From Pseudoduganella violaceinigra DSM 15887 (GTDB lineage Bacteria; Pseudomonadota; Gammaproteobacteria; Burkholderiales; Burkholderiaceae_D), in the NCBI RefSeq assembly GCF_000425385.1, contig NZ_KE384358.1:255623-319622 (forward strand): a stretch of DNA of 64,000 bases, given 5' to 3'. Under the pieces are notes generated by a model that did not search any database, was not told the origin of the DNA, and saw only the letters and a list, made by a program, of their open reading frames with translations. The translations under genes were made by a program, and so were the position numbers. Positions 32,881 through 41,626 of this stretch are shown piece after piece (the first letter of the stretch is position 1; each line of letters opens with the position of its first letter).

Positions 32881-32920
32881 GCTAACGTGTGTGCTCAGCG
32901 GAAGCCATAGGGTGTCCGCT
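32881..32920 (-). repeat. attC-like site interrupted by an IS remnant
   Basis: The right half is intact on the minus strand: CTCAGCGG, a loop, CCGCTGAGCAC and a GTTAGC box. The left outer box is missing because the IS end GAGGCTGTATAAAAG begins at 32921, right after the inner arm. It is one of two attC-like sites where an IS remnant meets the palindrome. Confidence 0.5.
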
Positions 32921-33350
32921 GAGGCTGTATAAAAGTCCCGTTGCGACGCGGATTTGCGCCACCTTCCGGAATCTTCATCAGCAACTCGGCTGAATTCTTT
33001 AACATCCCGATAGTTTGCCGCATACGCTGCCTGTCGGGCAAGAAAAGGCTGGAAATAGGCCTCTATTCGCCCGTATCAGACCGCATAACCGCTGCGTGCC
33101 AGCTTCTCGATGTTGTGCACCAGGCAGTAAAGCTGCCACTGCGTGCTCACCTTGTGCCGTCCGCGTAAGGTGAAGCGATAGAGCCGTTTGTTGAAGCGCA
33201 CGTTGGCAAAGACTGGTTCCACCGTCGCCATCCGCTGGCAGTATAGGGCGAGTCCGCGGGGCGTATCGATCGCTTGCCGCATGCGCTGAGTGCAGGTCAG
33301 TGGCGATGCCTGGCTCTTTCTGAAGAAAGCCACCTGTCGCACTTGGTATC
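32921..33350 (-). mobile_element. IS1182-like 3' remnant, copy 2
   Basis: The remnant runs from the end sequence GAGGCTGTATAAAAGTCCC to the base before the PEBP gene stop. It encodes the C-terminus of a DDE transposase: QAIDTPRGLALYCQRMATVE, PVFANVRFNKRLYRFTLRG and CLVHNIEKLARSGYAV, ending at 33076. The VEPVF...LRG...HN pattern is that of IS1182-type transposases. The N-terminal two thirds are missing, so it cannot move by itself. Confidence 0.7.
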
Positions 33351-33875
33351 TTAATCGCGTCGGTACAATGCCTCGATAGTGCTGGAGCCAAGCGAATGGG
33401 CGTTCACCATATACCCCGTCAGAGCACCCGATGCGTTTTCGGGAAGCTCGAGTTTTTGCGACAACGCATGCACTGTGAAGCGGTAGTGATGTACGCCGTG
33501 CTTCGGCGGTGGGCAAGCTCCGCCAAAGCCCTTGGCCCCGTAGTCATTGTTCATCGCCTGGCTGCCTGCCGGCGCCATGGCCCCCGCCGGAAGGGAGCTC
33601 ACCTCCCTCGGGATATTGACAAGCTGCCAGTGCCACCAACCGCTGCCGGTCGGCGCGTCGGCATCGTGCACGAGGATGGCAAAAGCCTTGGTGCCTTCCG
33701 GCGCACCGGACCAGGACAGTTGCGGGGACTGGTTGCCGCCACTGCAGCCAAAGCCCAGGAATTCCTGGGCCTTGCCCATGAACTTACCGTCGGCGATATC
33801 GGTACTGGTCAAAGTCAGCGAACCGGCCATTGCGCAATTGCTGGCCATCAGTGCTGCAAGAATAAGGTGTCGCAT
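33351..33875 (-). CDS. YbhB/YbcL-type PEBP protein, exported
   Basis: The 174-residue protein belongs to the phosphatidylethanolamine-binding family (Raf kinase inhibitor-like). It has a signal peptide (MRHLILAALMASNCAMAGSL) and the conserved NQSPQLSWSGAPEGTKAFA, DADAPTGSGWWHW and CPPPKHGVHHYRFTVHAL motifs. Bacterial members are periplasmic or cytoplasmic with unclear ligands. The IS remnant begins directly after its TAA. Confidence 0.88.
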   Translation of the reverse strand: MRHLILAALMASNCAMAGSLTLTSTDIADGKFMGKAQEFLGFGCSGGNQSPQLSWSGAPEGTKAFAILVHDADAPTGSGWWHWQLVNIPREVSSLPAGAMAPAGSQAMNNDYGAKGFGGACPPPKHGVHHYRFTVHALSQKLELPENASGALTGYMVNAHSLGSSTIEALYRRD

Positions 33876-33904
33876 ATGAGCTCCTGTAGTTTGGAGCGCA
33901 TATC

Positions 33905-34762
33905 TTAGGCAACGGCACTGAATCGGTTTAGGCCCTGTTCCGCCAACTTTTCGCCCGAATCGCTCATTCGTGTTCGACGAAGTTCAGTAGGAGTAACGCC
34001 GAAGAGTTGCTTGAACTTGTCGGTAAAACGCGATTGCGATTGATAGCCGCACCGTTCCGCAATGCGCCCAATGGGATCGAGAGTCGTTTGCACAAGGTGC
34101 AGGCCGAATCCCAGTCTTGCCCGGTCCTTGATCGCCTGCAGTGTAGTCCCTTCCGCGGCCAGCTTGCGCCGAAGCGTGGACTCGCTGAGGGCCAAGGTCG
34201 ATGCCAGGACATCCACATTGTGATCCACGCTGAAGTCTGCGCAGACAAGGCCATGCAACTTGTGGCTAAGGCTGGGCGGTTCGATCACCTCACTTACCTG
34301 CTCGTACCCCAAGTGATAAAGCAGCTGTAGGATCTCCTGCCGGCGCACGCCCCACATCGCAGGTGGCGCAAACGCGGACCATTCGACGAACTGCTGCAAG
34401 GACCTCTCGATCGCAGGATTGATATCGCCCTGGACGAAGGACTCCGACCTGCCCTTCCTGGGCGGCAGGCAGTTGAAATCTTCATACTCGAATTCGACAA
34501 TCAGTGCCGTGTATTCAACATCGCCGGGAATGTTCCGCATATTGATGCCGGGGCGGTTGGACAGGAGGATGAAACTCCCCGCCGGGCATTCGATCTCGCC
34601 GCGGCTGCCAAGCCTCTTGCTGCCACCGAGCACGCAGATCAGCATCGGCTTGATGATCGGCACGTTGACGATCCTCTGCTCCTCAACGGACGAATAAACA
34701 GAGAAAGGCAACGCGCCCCCTGCTTCCTGCATCACTTTTGCTGACAGCCTTAACGCCTCCAT
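33905..34762 (-). CDS. AraC-family transcriptional regulator
   Basis: The 285-residue regulator starts MEALRLSAKVMQEAGG with GGAAG upstream. The N-terminal half is a cupin-like sensory domain (CPAGSFILLSNRPGINMRNI) and the C-terminal 100 residues hold two helix-turn-helix motifs: STLALSESTLRRKLAAEGTT and IAERCGYQSQSRFTDKFKQL, followed by GVTPTELRR. It may control the PEBP gene just downstream, 29 nt away. The ligand is unknown. Confidence 0.85.
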   Translation of the reverse strand: MEALRLSAKVMQEAGGALPFSVYSSVEEQRIVNVPIIKPMLICVLGGSKRLGSRGEIECPAGSFILLSNRPGINMRNIPGDVEYTALIVEFEYEDFNCLPPRKGRSESFVQGDINPAIERSLQQFVEWSAFAPPAMWGVRRQEILQLLYHLGYEQVSEVIEPPSLSHKLHGLVCADFSVDHNVDVLASTLALSESTLRRKLAAEGTTLQAIKDRARLGFGLHLVQTTLDPIGRIAERCGYQSQSRFTDKFKQLFGVTPTELRRTRMSDSGEKLAEQGLNRFSAVA

Positions 34763-34918
34763 ATTGCTTCCGGGTCTCGCATTATTCAGATGCTGTCGCC
34801 TTTGCGGCAACGTGCACGAAGGAGCAAGCGGCAATCGCGTACTCCGCAGCCAAATCCGCAGGCCAAACGTTGCGGTCGACGTAGAAACCGTGGACTTCCG
34901 CGCACGTTGCGGAGTTTT

Positions 34919-35803
34919 TTACCGATTCCACGGCTCGAAGTCGGTCACGTCGCCAAAGATATCGGGTTTGGAGAGATCCCCGCCCTGCTCTTCCATCCAG
35001 CGCCGCTGTTTCAGGTAAGCTGGATTGGCGTGGGCTGGAATACATGTCTTGCCGGTATTCAGCTGCGCATTGACGTTCGCGCCCCGCCTGATCATTTCAA
35101 GCGCCGCCTCGTATTGGGATTCCATGGCCGCTTTGCATAAAGCCATGTCGCGCGCGAAAGCAGGGGCGGTTGGCATCGTAGTCATCAGCTTCTCCAGCAG
35201 CGTTGGTACCCAGCCGTCTTCGCTGGTGTCACCAACGATGCATTGCATGCCCGCCATGATAGTCGCGCAGAAAAGCCTTCTGGATAGACTGGCATTATGG
35301 TGGACAAACATATCTTCTGTCGCCAACAGGTAGTCGCGGCTGGTCCCACCGTCGATGACATGAACCACTCCGGCATAGCCCCGCGGCCATCTGCTCAGCC
35401 CCTCAAAATACCTGTCCTGGTAGCTGGTAGTCGGCTTCGGTTGCTTGCGCTTGGCAAAGATACTGAACACTTCCCGCCAGGTTTCGGGTGAAAACTCCCG
35501 ATAGTTGTCCACCGCATTGGTAACGCTCAAAGCAGCGTGGACCTCCCCCCTGCGCGCCAGCACATAGGTGGTAAACCTGGTGCGGACAACAAGGGACTGC
35601 TCGGGCTGGAAAACGGCAAGAAACTTATCGGCGCGGGCAACCATGTTGGCGCTTTCGTCCAGCACCTCCTTGCGGATAAAGTCGATATTCGCCTCATCCT
35701 GTGTTGCAAGCAGTTTGTCCGTCGACTCCTTGATGCCGGCATGAGCGCCTGGCAGGCATAGAAAAATTGCGAGCGCCGCAAAGGCGCTTCTTAATGACTG
35801 CAT
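34919..35803 (-). CDS. Secreted protein with an ankyrin-like repeat
   Basis: The 294-residue protein has a signal peptide (MQSLRSAFAALAIFLCLPGA). Most of it is helical and charged (TDKLLATQDEANIDFIRKEV). Near the C-terminus, AALEMIRRGANVNAQLNTGK resembles a single ankyrin repeat, followed by a terminal acidic segment. I do not recognise the whole. It stands apart from its neighbours on the same strand. Confidence 0.55.
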   Translation of the reverse strand: MQSLRSAFAALAIFLCLPGAHAGIKESTDKLLATQDEANIDFIRKEVLDESANMVARADKFLAVFQPEQSLVVRTRFTTYVLARRGEVHAALSVTNAVDNYREFSPETWREVFSIFAKRKQPKPTTSYQDRYFEGLSRWPRGYAGVVHVIDGGTSRDYLLATEDMFVHHNASLSRRLFCATIMAGMQCIVGDTSEDGWVPTLLEKLMTTMPTAPAFARDMALCKAAMESQYEAALEMIRRGANVNAQLNTGKTCIPAHANPAYLKQRRWMEEQGGDLSKPDIFGDVTDFEPWNR

Positions 35804-35879
35804 TTCACTTCCTTGGATTCACTTCAGACGATGCGCCCGCATCATAACTTCCCCGAAGCCAGTTAAAGCTCTCCAATTT

Positions 35880-36584
35880 TCACCTGGCGGCGATTGCCTT
35901 CAGCCGGACGGACAAATCATCGACCAATCGTTTGCGGCTGCTCAAAGGATATTCAACCGGTGAAAACGGCATCGCACTCTGCGCAAAAGCGTCGATCAGT
36001 TCGAGCAGGCCTGCCGCTTCATCGGGAGAAAAATCAGCGCGGGCGCCATTGCCGCTTAACGCAGTGAGTTTTTCCTGCAGCACCTCCTTTTGGGCGATCG
36101 CCTGCTCGGAAACCGGATTGGCCACGCACAGGCCGAATGTCCCCGCCAGAAAATGCGTCCACATCGAATCCAGGCGCTTGCGCATCCCTTCTTCCAGCAC
36201 CGCGCCATCATCGGTAAAGCTATCCGCCATGTGCCAGGTACTTGCGTTCAAGACAGCCAGCGCTGATCGGATATTCCGATCGAATTGAAGCTTCAACACC
36301 TCGTGGGCACGCTCGCGCCCGACATCTGCAATGACGGCCTGCGCCCGTATCACCCATGCCGCCGTCGCTGGGTGGAAGTACTCCCCATCCTGGGCGAAGC
36401 CGGCCGGCATGTCGCCAAAGACGAAGGACTTCACGCGCGACATGCCCGTCACAACATAAGACGGCCCGGGGACGAGGCGATCCTGCACCAGGCCACGAAA
36501 ATCATTGAGCGGAAGCTGGCATGCGGCGGCCATGCCCTCCAATGTCAGGAAATGTTTTGTGAGGTAGGCGTCCAGTGCGGGCAT
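35880..36584 (-). CDS. DUF6058-like protein
   Basis: From MPALDAYLTKHFLTLEGMAA this is a 234-residue soluble protein with the order LVQDRLVPGPSYVV, FGDMPAGFAQDGEYFHPATA, then a helical C-terminal half (LDSMWTHFLAGTFGLCVANP). This order matches my recollection of the DUF6058 family, annotated elsewhere near natural product genes. A TTG 30 nt upstream is an alternative start. Confidence 0.55.
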   Translation of the reverse strand: MPALDAYLTKHFLTLEGMAAACQLPLNDFRGLVQDRLVPGPSYVVTGMSRVKSFVFGDMPAGFAQDGEYFHPATAAWVIRAQAVIADVGRERAHEVLKLQFDRNIRSALAVLNASTWHMADSFTDDGAVLEEGMRKRLDSMWTHFLAGTFGLCVANPVSEQAIAQKEVLQEKLTALSGNGARADFSPDEAAGLLELIDAFAQSAMPFSPVEYPLSSRKRLVDDLSVRLKAIAAR

Positions 36585-36653
36585 GTCGAATCCAAGGTGG
36601 TTTGTTCGGGCCAATTTTATACTGTATTTTTATACAGCCCAACAACACCAAGG

Positions 36654-36685
36654 AAAAAAAACCGCCATGCTTTGCGCTATGGCGG
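36654..36685 (-). terminator. Rho-independent terminator
   Basis: On the minus strand CCGCCATAGC-GCAAA-GCATGGCGG is followed by eight T. It ends the transcript of the gene at 36705-37343. Confidence 0.8.
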
Positions 36686-36704
36686 CTTGGATCGTGACAC
36701 TCGT

Positions 36705-37343
36705 TCAGTTACGTTCGATCGAGTGGATCGCGCCTTCGTTCTGCAGGCGCGTGATGTCGGCCTTGGAGAGAACCAGCGAGCCGTCGAAATAGTCCGGCCG
36801 CGCGACCTTTCCACCATCCACATCCTTCGTTGCTCCGGTCACTTTATTGTAGGTGACGCGCGGCGCATCGAATTCGATGTTATTGCCATCGACGCTCTTG
36901 ACCCGCAGCACCCCGTACATATAAGAGGACTCGGGCGCCTTCATCAGGCTCGAGATATTGAGGACATAGATATCGTTTTTTGCCGGAGCCGCGGCAAACA
37001 TCTGCACCTGGCTGCTGCGGTTCGAACTTTCGATGGAACCGAAGACGCCAATACCGGCGACCAGCGCTGCCAGGAACACCCAGCTCCAACGGGACATGAA
37101 TGGAATAGGCGGTTTTCCGAAACGCTCCTCGACCGACTTGGCAACCAGCCTGTCGCCGCGGAGGCAAATTTCGCACACCCGCACGTACTGCTTCGAGGAG
37201 ACCCATTTGAAGATGTACCAGATGTGGCTGACCTTGTACTGCAGCTGAAGCAGGAACTTCCGCTCTTTTTCACAGGTAGGGCAATGCTTGTGCTCATGCG
37301 CATCAAGTACCACTGCCTCGCCTTTCGATCCCCAGATGATCAT
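36705..37343 (-). CDS. Membrane protein with a zinc-ribbon-like head
   Basis: The 212-residue protein starts MIIWGSKGEAVVLDAHEHKH with AAGGAAG upstream. The N-terminal part has CPTC and CEIC pairs (HKHCPTCEKERKF, VRVCEICLRGD), likely a zinc site. A single membrane helix (WSWVFLAALVAGIGVFG, about 84-100) separates it from a periplasmic C-terminal domain (SSLMKAPESSYMYGVLRVKS). Function unknown. Confidence 0.6.
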   Translation of the reverse strand: MIIWGSKGEAVVLDAHEHKHCPTCEKERKFLLQLQYKVSHIWYIFKWVSSKQYVRVCEICLRGDRLVAKSVEERFGKPPIPFMSRWSWVFLAALVAGIGVFGSIESSNRSSQVQMFAAAPAKNDIYVLNISSLMKAPESSYMYGVLRVKSVDGNNIEFDAPRVTYNKVTGATKDVDGGKVARPDYFDGSLVLSKADITRLQNEGAIHSIERN

Positions 37344-37386
37344 ATTTTGCTTCCTTTGAAATATTGTGAAGTGCGCCCTTAAAGAC

Positions 37387-37417
37387 AAAACCGCCAAGCT
37401 TGCGCAATGGCGGTTTT
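37387..37417 (-). terminator. Terminator behind pnp
   Basis: AAAACCGCCA pairs with TGGCGGTTTT around an 11-nt loop. On the minus strand it follows the pnp stop by 19 nt and runs into TTTTGTCTTT. The symmetric A and T tracts allow action in both directions. Confidence 0.8.
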
Positions 37418-37435
37418 GTTCCGGGCTAACGCTGA

Positions 37436-39556
37436 TTACTGTGCGGCGGCGGCAGCTTCTTCAGCGGCGGCTTTCATCGACAGTTTCAGGCGGCCGCGCT
37501 CGTCGGTCTCGAGGACCTTCACGCGCACTTGCTGGCCTTCTTTCAGATAGTCGGCAACAGCGTTCACACGCTCGTTGGCGATCTGAGAGATGTGCAGCAG
37601 GCCGTCCTTGCCAGGCATAACCTGGACGATGGCGCCGAAGTCCAGCAGCTTCAGCACGGTGCCGTCGTAGCACTTGCCCACTTCCACGGAAGCGGTCAGT
37701 TCTTCGATACGGCGCTTGGCTTCCTGGCCGGCTGCGGCGTCGACGGAAGCGATGGTGACGATGCCGTCGTCGCTGATGTCGATCTGGGTGCCGGTTTCTT
37801 CGGTCAGCGCGCGGATCACGGCGCCGCCCTTGCCGATCACGTCGCGGATCTTCTCAGGGTTGATCTTGATGGTGATCAGGCGTGGAGCGAAGTCGGACAG
37901 CTCGGTCTTCACAGTCGGCATGGCCTTCTGCATTTCGCCCAGGATGTGCTGGCGGCCTTCTTTAGCCTGTGCCAGTGCAACCTGCATGATTTCCTTGGTG
38001 ATGCCCTGGATCTTGATGTCCATCTGCAGCGCGGTAATGCCGTTGGCGGTACCAGCTACCTTGAAGTCCATGTCGCCCAGGTGGTCTTCGTCGCCAAGGA
38101 TGTCGGACAGAACGGCGAAGCGGCCGCCTTCCTTGATCAGGCCCATGGCGATACCGGCAACGTGTGCTTTCATCGGCACGCCGGCGTCCATCAGTGCCAG
38201 GCAGCCGCCGCAGACGGAAGCCATCGACGAGGAGCCGTTGGATTCGGTGATTTCCGATACCAGGCGCACCGAGTAGGAGAACTCTTCCGGCGAAGGCAGG
38301 GCTGCGATCAGTGCGCGCTTGGCCAGGCGGCCGTGGCCGATTTCGCGGCGCTTAGGCGTACCAACACGGCCGGTTTCGCCGGTGGCGAACGGAGGCATGT
38401 TGTAGTGCAGCATGAAGTCGTCGGTGTACTCGCCCATCAGCGCATCGATCTTCTGCGAATCGCGGGCGGTGCCCAGGGTCGCTACGACCAGTGCCTGGGT
38501 TTCGCCGCGGGTGAACAGGGCGGAACCGTGGGTGCGTGGCAGCACGGAAGAGCGGATCGAGATCGGACGCACGGTCTTGGTGTCGCGGCCGTCGATACGT
38601 GGCTCGCCTTGCAGGATCTGGGAGCGCACTACTTTCGCTTCCATATCGAACAGGATGTTGCCGACTTCTACCGCGTCAGGAGCCTCGGCGCCGTGGGCGG
38701 CGGCTTCGGCAGCCAGATCGGCCATCACTTCAGCGGACATGGCGCGCAGCTTGTCGGTGCGGGCTTGCTTGTCCTTGGTCTGGTAAGCGGCGTTGATCTT
38801 CGCTTCGGCGAAGTGGGCAACGCGGCCGATCAGGGCTTCGTTCTTGGCAGGTGCAGTCCACACTTGCTCTGGCTTGCCACCGTCGCGCACCAGTTCATGG
38901 ATCGCGTCGATGACTGCTTTCATTTGTTCGTGGCCATAGACCACGGCGCCCAACATGACTTCTTCGGACAGCTGCTGCGCTTCGGATTCCACCATCAGCA
39001 CGGCCGATTCGGTACCGGCAACCACCAGGTCCATCTGGGAGTCTTTCAGCTGGGATGCGGTCGGATTCAGGATGTACTGGCCGTTCTTGTAGCCGACGCG
39101 CGCTGCGCCGATCGGGCCGTTGAACGGCACGCCGGAAACGCACAGGGCGGCGGAAGCGCCGATCATGGAAGCGATGTCCGGATCGATCTCAGGATTCACG
39201 GACAGCACGTGGATGATCACCTGGACTTCGTTCATGTAGCCCTCTGGGAACAGAGGACGGATTGGACGGTCGATCAGGCGGGAAGTCAGGGTTTCCTTCT
39301 CGGATGGACGGCCTTCGCGCTTGAAGAAGCCGCCTGGGATTTTGCCTGCTGCGTAGGTCTTCTCGAGGTAGTCGACGGTCAGCGGGAAGAAGTCCTGGCC
39401 TGGTTTTGCGTCTTTACGCGCCACCACGGTTGCCAGTACGACGGTGTCGTCCATCGATACCATTACCGCGCCGGATGCCTGGCGAGCGATTTCGCCGGTT
39501 TCCAGCGTCACGGTGTGTTGGCCGTACTGGAAGGTCTTCGTTACTTTGTTAAACAT
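37436..39556 (-). CDS. pnp: Polyribonucleotide nucleotidyltransferase
   Basis: PNPase is a cytoplasmic 3'-5' phosphorolytic exoribonuclease and part of the RNA degradosome. The 706-residue protein starts MFNKVTKTFQYGQHTVTLET with AGAGGGA upstream. Two RNase PH domains (FFKREGRPSEKETLTSRLID, then SDILGDEDHLGDMDFKVAGT) are followed by a KH domain (VIGKGGAVIRALTEETG) and an S1 domain (MPGKDGLLHISQIANERVNA). It is downstream of rpsO in the usual order. The length is normal. Confidence 0.97.
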   Translation of the reverse strand: MFNKVTKTFQYGQHTVTLETGEIARQASGAVMVSMDDTVVLATVVARKDAKPGQDFFPLTVDYLEKTYAAGKIPGGFFKREGRPSEKETLTSRLIDRPIRPLFPEGYMNEVQVIIHVLSVNPEIDPDIASMIGASAALCVSGVPFNGPIGAARVGYKNGQYILNPTASQLKDSQMDLVVAGTESAVLMVESEAQQLSEEVMLGAVVYGHEQMKAVIDAIHELVRDGGKPEQVWTAPAKNEALIGRVAHFAEAKINAAYQTKDKQARTDKLRAMSAEVMADLAAEAAAHGAEAPDAVEVGNILFDMEAKVVRSQILQGEPRIDGRDTKTVRPISIRSSVLPRTHGSALFTRGETQALVVATLGTARDSQKIDALMGEYTDDFMLHYNMPPFATGETGRVGTPKRREIGHGRLAKRALIAALPSPEEFSYSVRLVSEITESNGSSSMASVCGGCLALMDAGVPMKAHVAGIAMGLIKEGGRFAVLSDILGDEDHLGDMDFKVAGTANGITALQMDIKIQGITKEIMQVALAQAKEGRQHILGEMQKAMPTVKTELSDFAPRLITIKINPEKIRDVIGKGGAVIRALTEETGTQIDISDDGIVTIASVDAAAGQEAKRRIEELTASVEVGKCYDGTVLKLLDFGAIVQVMPGKDGLLHISQIANERVNAVADYLKEGQQVRVKVLETDERGRLKLSMKAAAEEAAAAAQ

Positions 39557-39670
39557 GGGTTTATCCCTCTTTCTCTTTAGCCGACAGATTTTCAGGAGCT
39601 GTCGTAGCACCTCACCACAGACGGCCAATGGCCGCCTTACTGCAAAAAAACTAACGGTTCAAAATGTCAA

Positions 39671-39702
39671 AATGCCTGCGGCAGCGAACTGGCGCAGGCA
39701 TT
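39671..39702 (-). terminator. Stem-loop between rpsO and pnp
   Basis: AATGCCTGCG pairs with CGCAGGCATT around a 12-nt loop; on the minus strand it is followed by TTGACATTTT. It lies 27 nt after the rpsO stop, and can act as an attenuator or a processing signal, as known for rpsO-pnp elsewhere. Confidence 0.7.
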
Positions 39703-39729
39703 TCTCGTTTAAACCTGGTAACGCAAGAA

Positions 39730-39999
39730 TTACTTACGCAGACCGAGTTTAGCGATCAGGTCGCGGTAACGGGTTGCGTCTTTGTTCTTCAGGTAAGCCA
39801 GCAGGGACTTACGACGGTTAACCATCATGATCAGGCCACGGCGGGAGTGGTGATCCTTGGAGTGTGCCTTGAAGTGGCCGTTCAGTTCGTTGATACGGGC
39901 GGTCAGCAGAGCAACTTGCACTTCTGGGGAGCCGGTATCGTTTTGGCCACGGGCGTTGTCAGCGATGATGGCCGACTTGTTGATGTTTTCAACGGTCAT
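39730..39999 (-). CDS. rpsO: 30S ribosomal protein S15
   Basis: The 89-residue protein MTVENINKSAIIADNARGQN... has the S15 core (DTGSPEVQVALLTARINELN, KDHHSRRGLIMMVNRRKSLL, YLKNKDATRYRDLIAKLGLR) and binds 16S rRNA in the platform of the small subunit. AAAGG precedes the ATG. The length is exactly typical. Confidence 0.97.
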   Translation of the reverse strand: MTVENINKSAIIADNARGQNDTGSPEVQVALLTARINELNGHFKAHSKDHHSRRGLIMMVNRRKSLLAYLKNKDATRYRDLIAKLGLRK

Positions 40000-40195
40000 T
40001 TTCTTACCTTTCACATGCGATGAGCTGAGTCTTGCGACCCGGGACATCGTGAATTACGTTAATTAAAAAGTCCAGCCGGACGGCCAGACACGGGAGTATA
40101 ACCGGAAAACGGGGCAAAAATCCACCGCCGCCTATAAAAGGATTTTCCGCTGACCTGGCGGAAACACAAGTTTTCCCCGCGCCCGACGAACAGAC

Positions 40196-40234
40196 GGTGT
40201 CTGACCCTGCGGGTCGGACACCGGTTTACCGGTT
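40196..40234. repeat. Palindromic repeat element (REP-like)
   Basis: GGTGTCTGACCC-TGC-GGGTCGGACACC is followed by GGTTTACCGGTT. The same building blocks occur as a double copy at 56912-57009. It lies in the intergenic space upstream of rpsO; the rest of 40000-40309 shows no gene. Confidence 0.6.
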
Positions 40235-40309
40235 TCACATGAGTTATCCGAAAAGCAAGCAACCGGTAACCCAGGGTCCGCCCCGAGGGTCAGCCCCGCC
40301 CACGCCCGG

Positions 40310-41626
40310 CTAATCCTTGATTTCCAGCGCCCGATTCAAGCTGAGCGCGGCCAGCGAGCCAGCGGCGCCCGACAGCAGGTACAGGCTGACATACGCCAGC
40401 CCGAAGTGCGCCGACAGCCCCAGCGCAACCAGCGGTGCAAAAGCCGCCCCCACCAGCCAAGCCAGGTCCGACGTCAGTGCCGCCCCGCTATAGCGGAAGC
40501 GCGACTCGAAGTTAGCTGTCACCGCGCCCGCCGCCTGCCCGTAGGACAGGCCCAGCAAAGCAAAGCCCAACAGGATGAAGACAGTCTGCCCCACATCCCC
40601 GCCCTGCATCAGCAGCGGCACGAAGCCGCTGAACACGCCAATCATGATCGCCAGCGTACCCAGCGTGCGGCGTCGCCCAACGCGGTCGGCGATCCAGCCC
40701 GAGGCGACGATGCAGGCCGCGGCAATGATCGCTCCCACAATCTGGATTACCAGGAATTCGCTGACCGAGCGCTCCGAATACAGCGTGATCCAGGACAGCG
40801 GGAACACCGTGACCAGGTGGAACAGCGCATAGCTGGCCAGCGCAGCCAGGGCGCCGATCACCACATTACGGCCCTGCGACTTGAACAGCTCGCCAACATC
40901 GGTCGGCTGCAGCTCACGCTCTTCCAGCAGGCGGGCATATTCATTGGTCGACACCAGGCGCAGGCGTGCAAACAGGGCCACCACGTTGATGGCAAACGCC
41001 ACATAGAACGGATAGCGCCAGCCCCAATCCAGGAAGTCGACCGACGACAGGTTGGCCAGCAGGAAGGAGAACAGGCCGGCCGCCACGATGAAGCCGGTTG
41101 GCGCCCCCAGCTGGCCCAGCATCGCATACCAGCCGCGCTTGTTCGGCGGAGCATTCAGGGCCAGCAGCGACGGCAAGCCATCCCAGGAGCCGCCCAGCGC
41201 AATGCCCTGCCCGAAGCGCAGCATGGCCAACAGGGCCAGCGCGCCCAGCCCGCCCTGGGCAAAGGTGGGCAGGAAAGCCATGCCCGCCGTCGAGGCGCCC
41301 AGCAGGACCAGCGCCGCCGTCAGCTTGGCTTCGCGCCCAAAACGCGTCTGGATCGCCATGAAGGTGATGGTGCCCAGCGGCCTTGCCAGGAAGGCAAAAG
41401 AGAAGATCAGGAAGGAGTACAACATCCCGTCGAGATGGGATGCAAAGGGGAAGAACACCGAAGGGAACACCAGCACCGAGGCGATGGCGTAGACAAAGAA
41501 ATCGAAATACTCGGAAGCGCGGCCAATCACCACGCCGACCGCGATTTCGCCGGGGGCAATGTGCTGGCCGGCCGGATCGGCCGATTGATGATGAATGCCG
41601 TAGGGGGAAGCGGTCATGCTCTGCAT
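40310..41626 (-). CDS. MFS transporter, metabolite:H+ symporter type
   Basis: The 438-residue inner-membrane protein has 12 predicted helices. Near the N-terminus ASEYFDFFVYAIASVLVFPS and FARPLG-like (SFAFLARPLGTITFMA) match the MHS subfamily (ProP, ShiA, KgtP). The loop with GRRRTLG (WIADRVGRRRTLGTLAIMIG) is the second half motif. It probably imports an organic acid or similar solute with protons. AGAGGAG precedes the ATG. It is divergent from the cyo operon. Confidence 0.85.
   Translation of the reverse strand: MQSMTASPYGIHHQSADPAGQHIAPGEIAVGVVIGRASEYFDFFVYAIASVLVFPSVFFPFASHLDGMLYSFLIFSFAFLARPLGTITFMAIQTRFGREAKLTAALVLLGASTAGMAFLPTFAQGGLGALALLAMLRFGQGIALGGSWDGLPSLLALNAPPNKRGWYAMLGQLGAPTGFIVAAGLFSFLLANLSSVDFLDWGWRYPFYVAFAINVVALFARLRLVSTNEYARLLEERELQPTDVGELFKSQGRNVVIGALAALASYALFHLVTVFPLSWITLYSERSVSEFLVIQIVGAIIAAACIVASGWIADRVGRRRTLGTLAIMIGVFSGFVPLLMQGGDVGQTVFILLGFALLGLSYGQAAGAVTANFESRFRYSGAALTSDLAWLVGAAFAPLVALGLSAHFGLAYVSLYLLSGAAGSLAALSLNRALEIKD

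Noticed and set aside
27200..33000. CRISPR array as explanation of the repeated palindromes
   Set aside because: The units are diverged, irregularly spaced by whole genes and lie at gene ends; no constant repeats or spacers.
27366..33350. Prophage
   Set aside because: No phage structural, replication or lysis genes and no phage integrase were found.
37529..39580. Open frame of 683 codons opposite pnp
   Set aside because: It is the antisense shadow of a highly biased core gene. The translation is rich in His, Gln and Val without domains, and pnp is certain.
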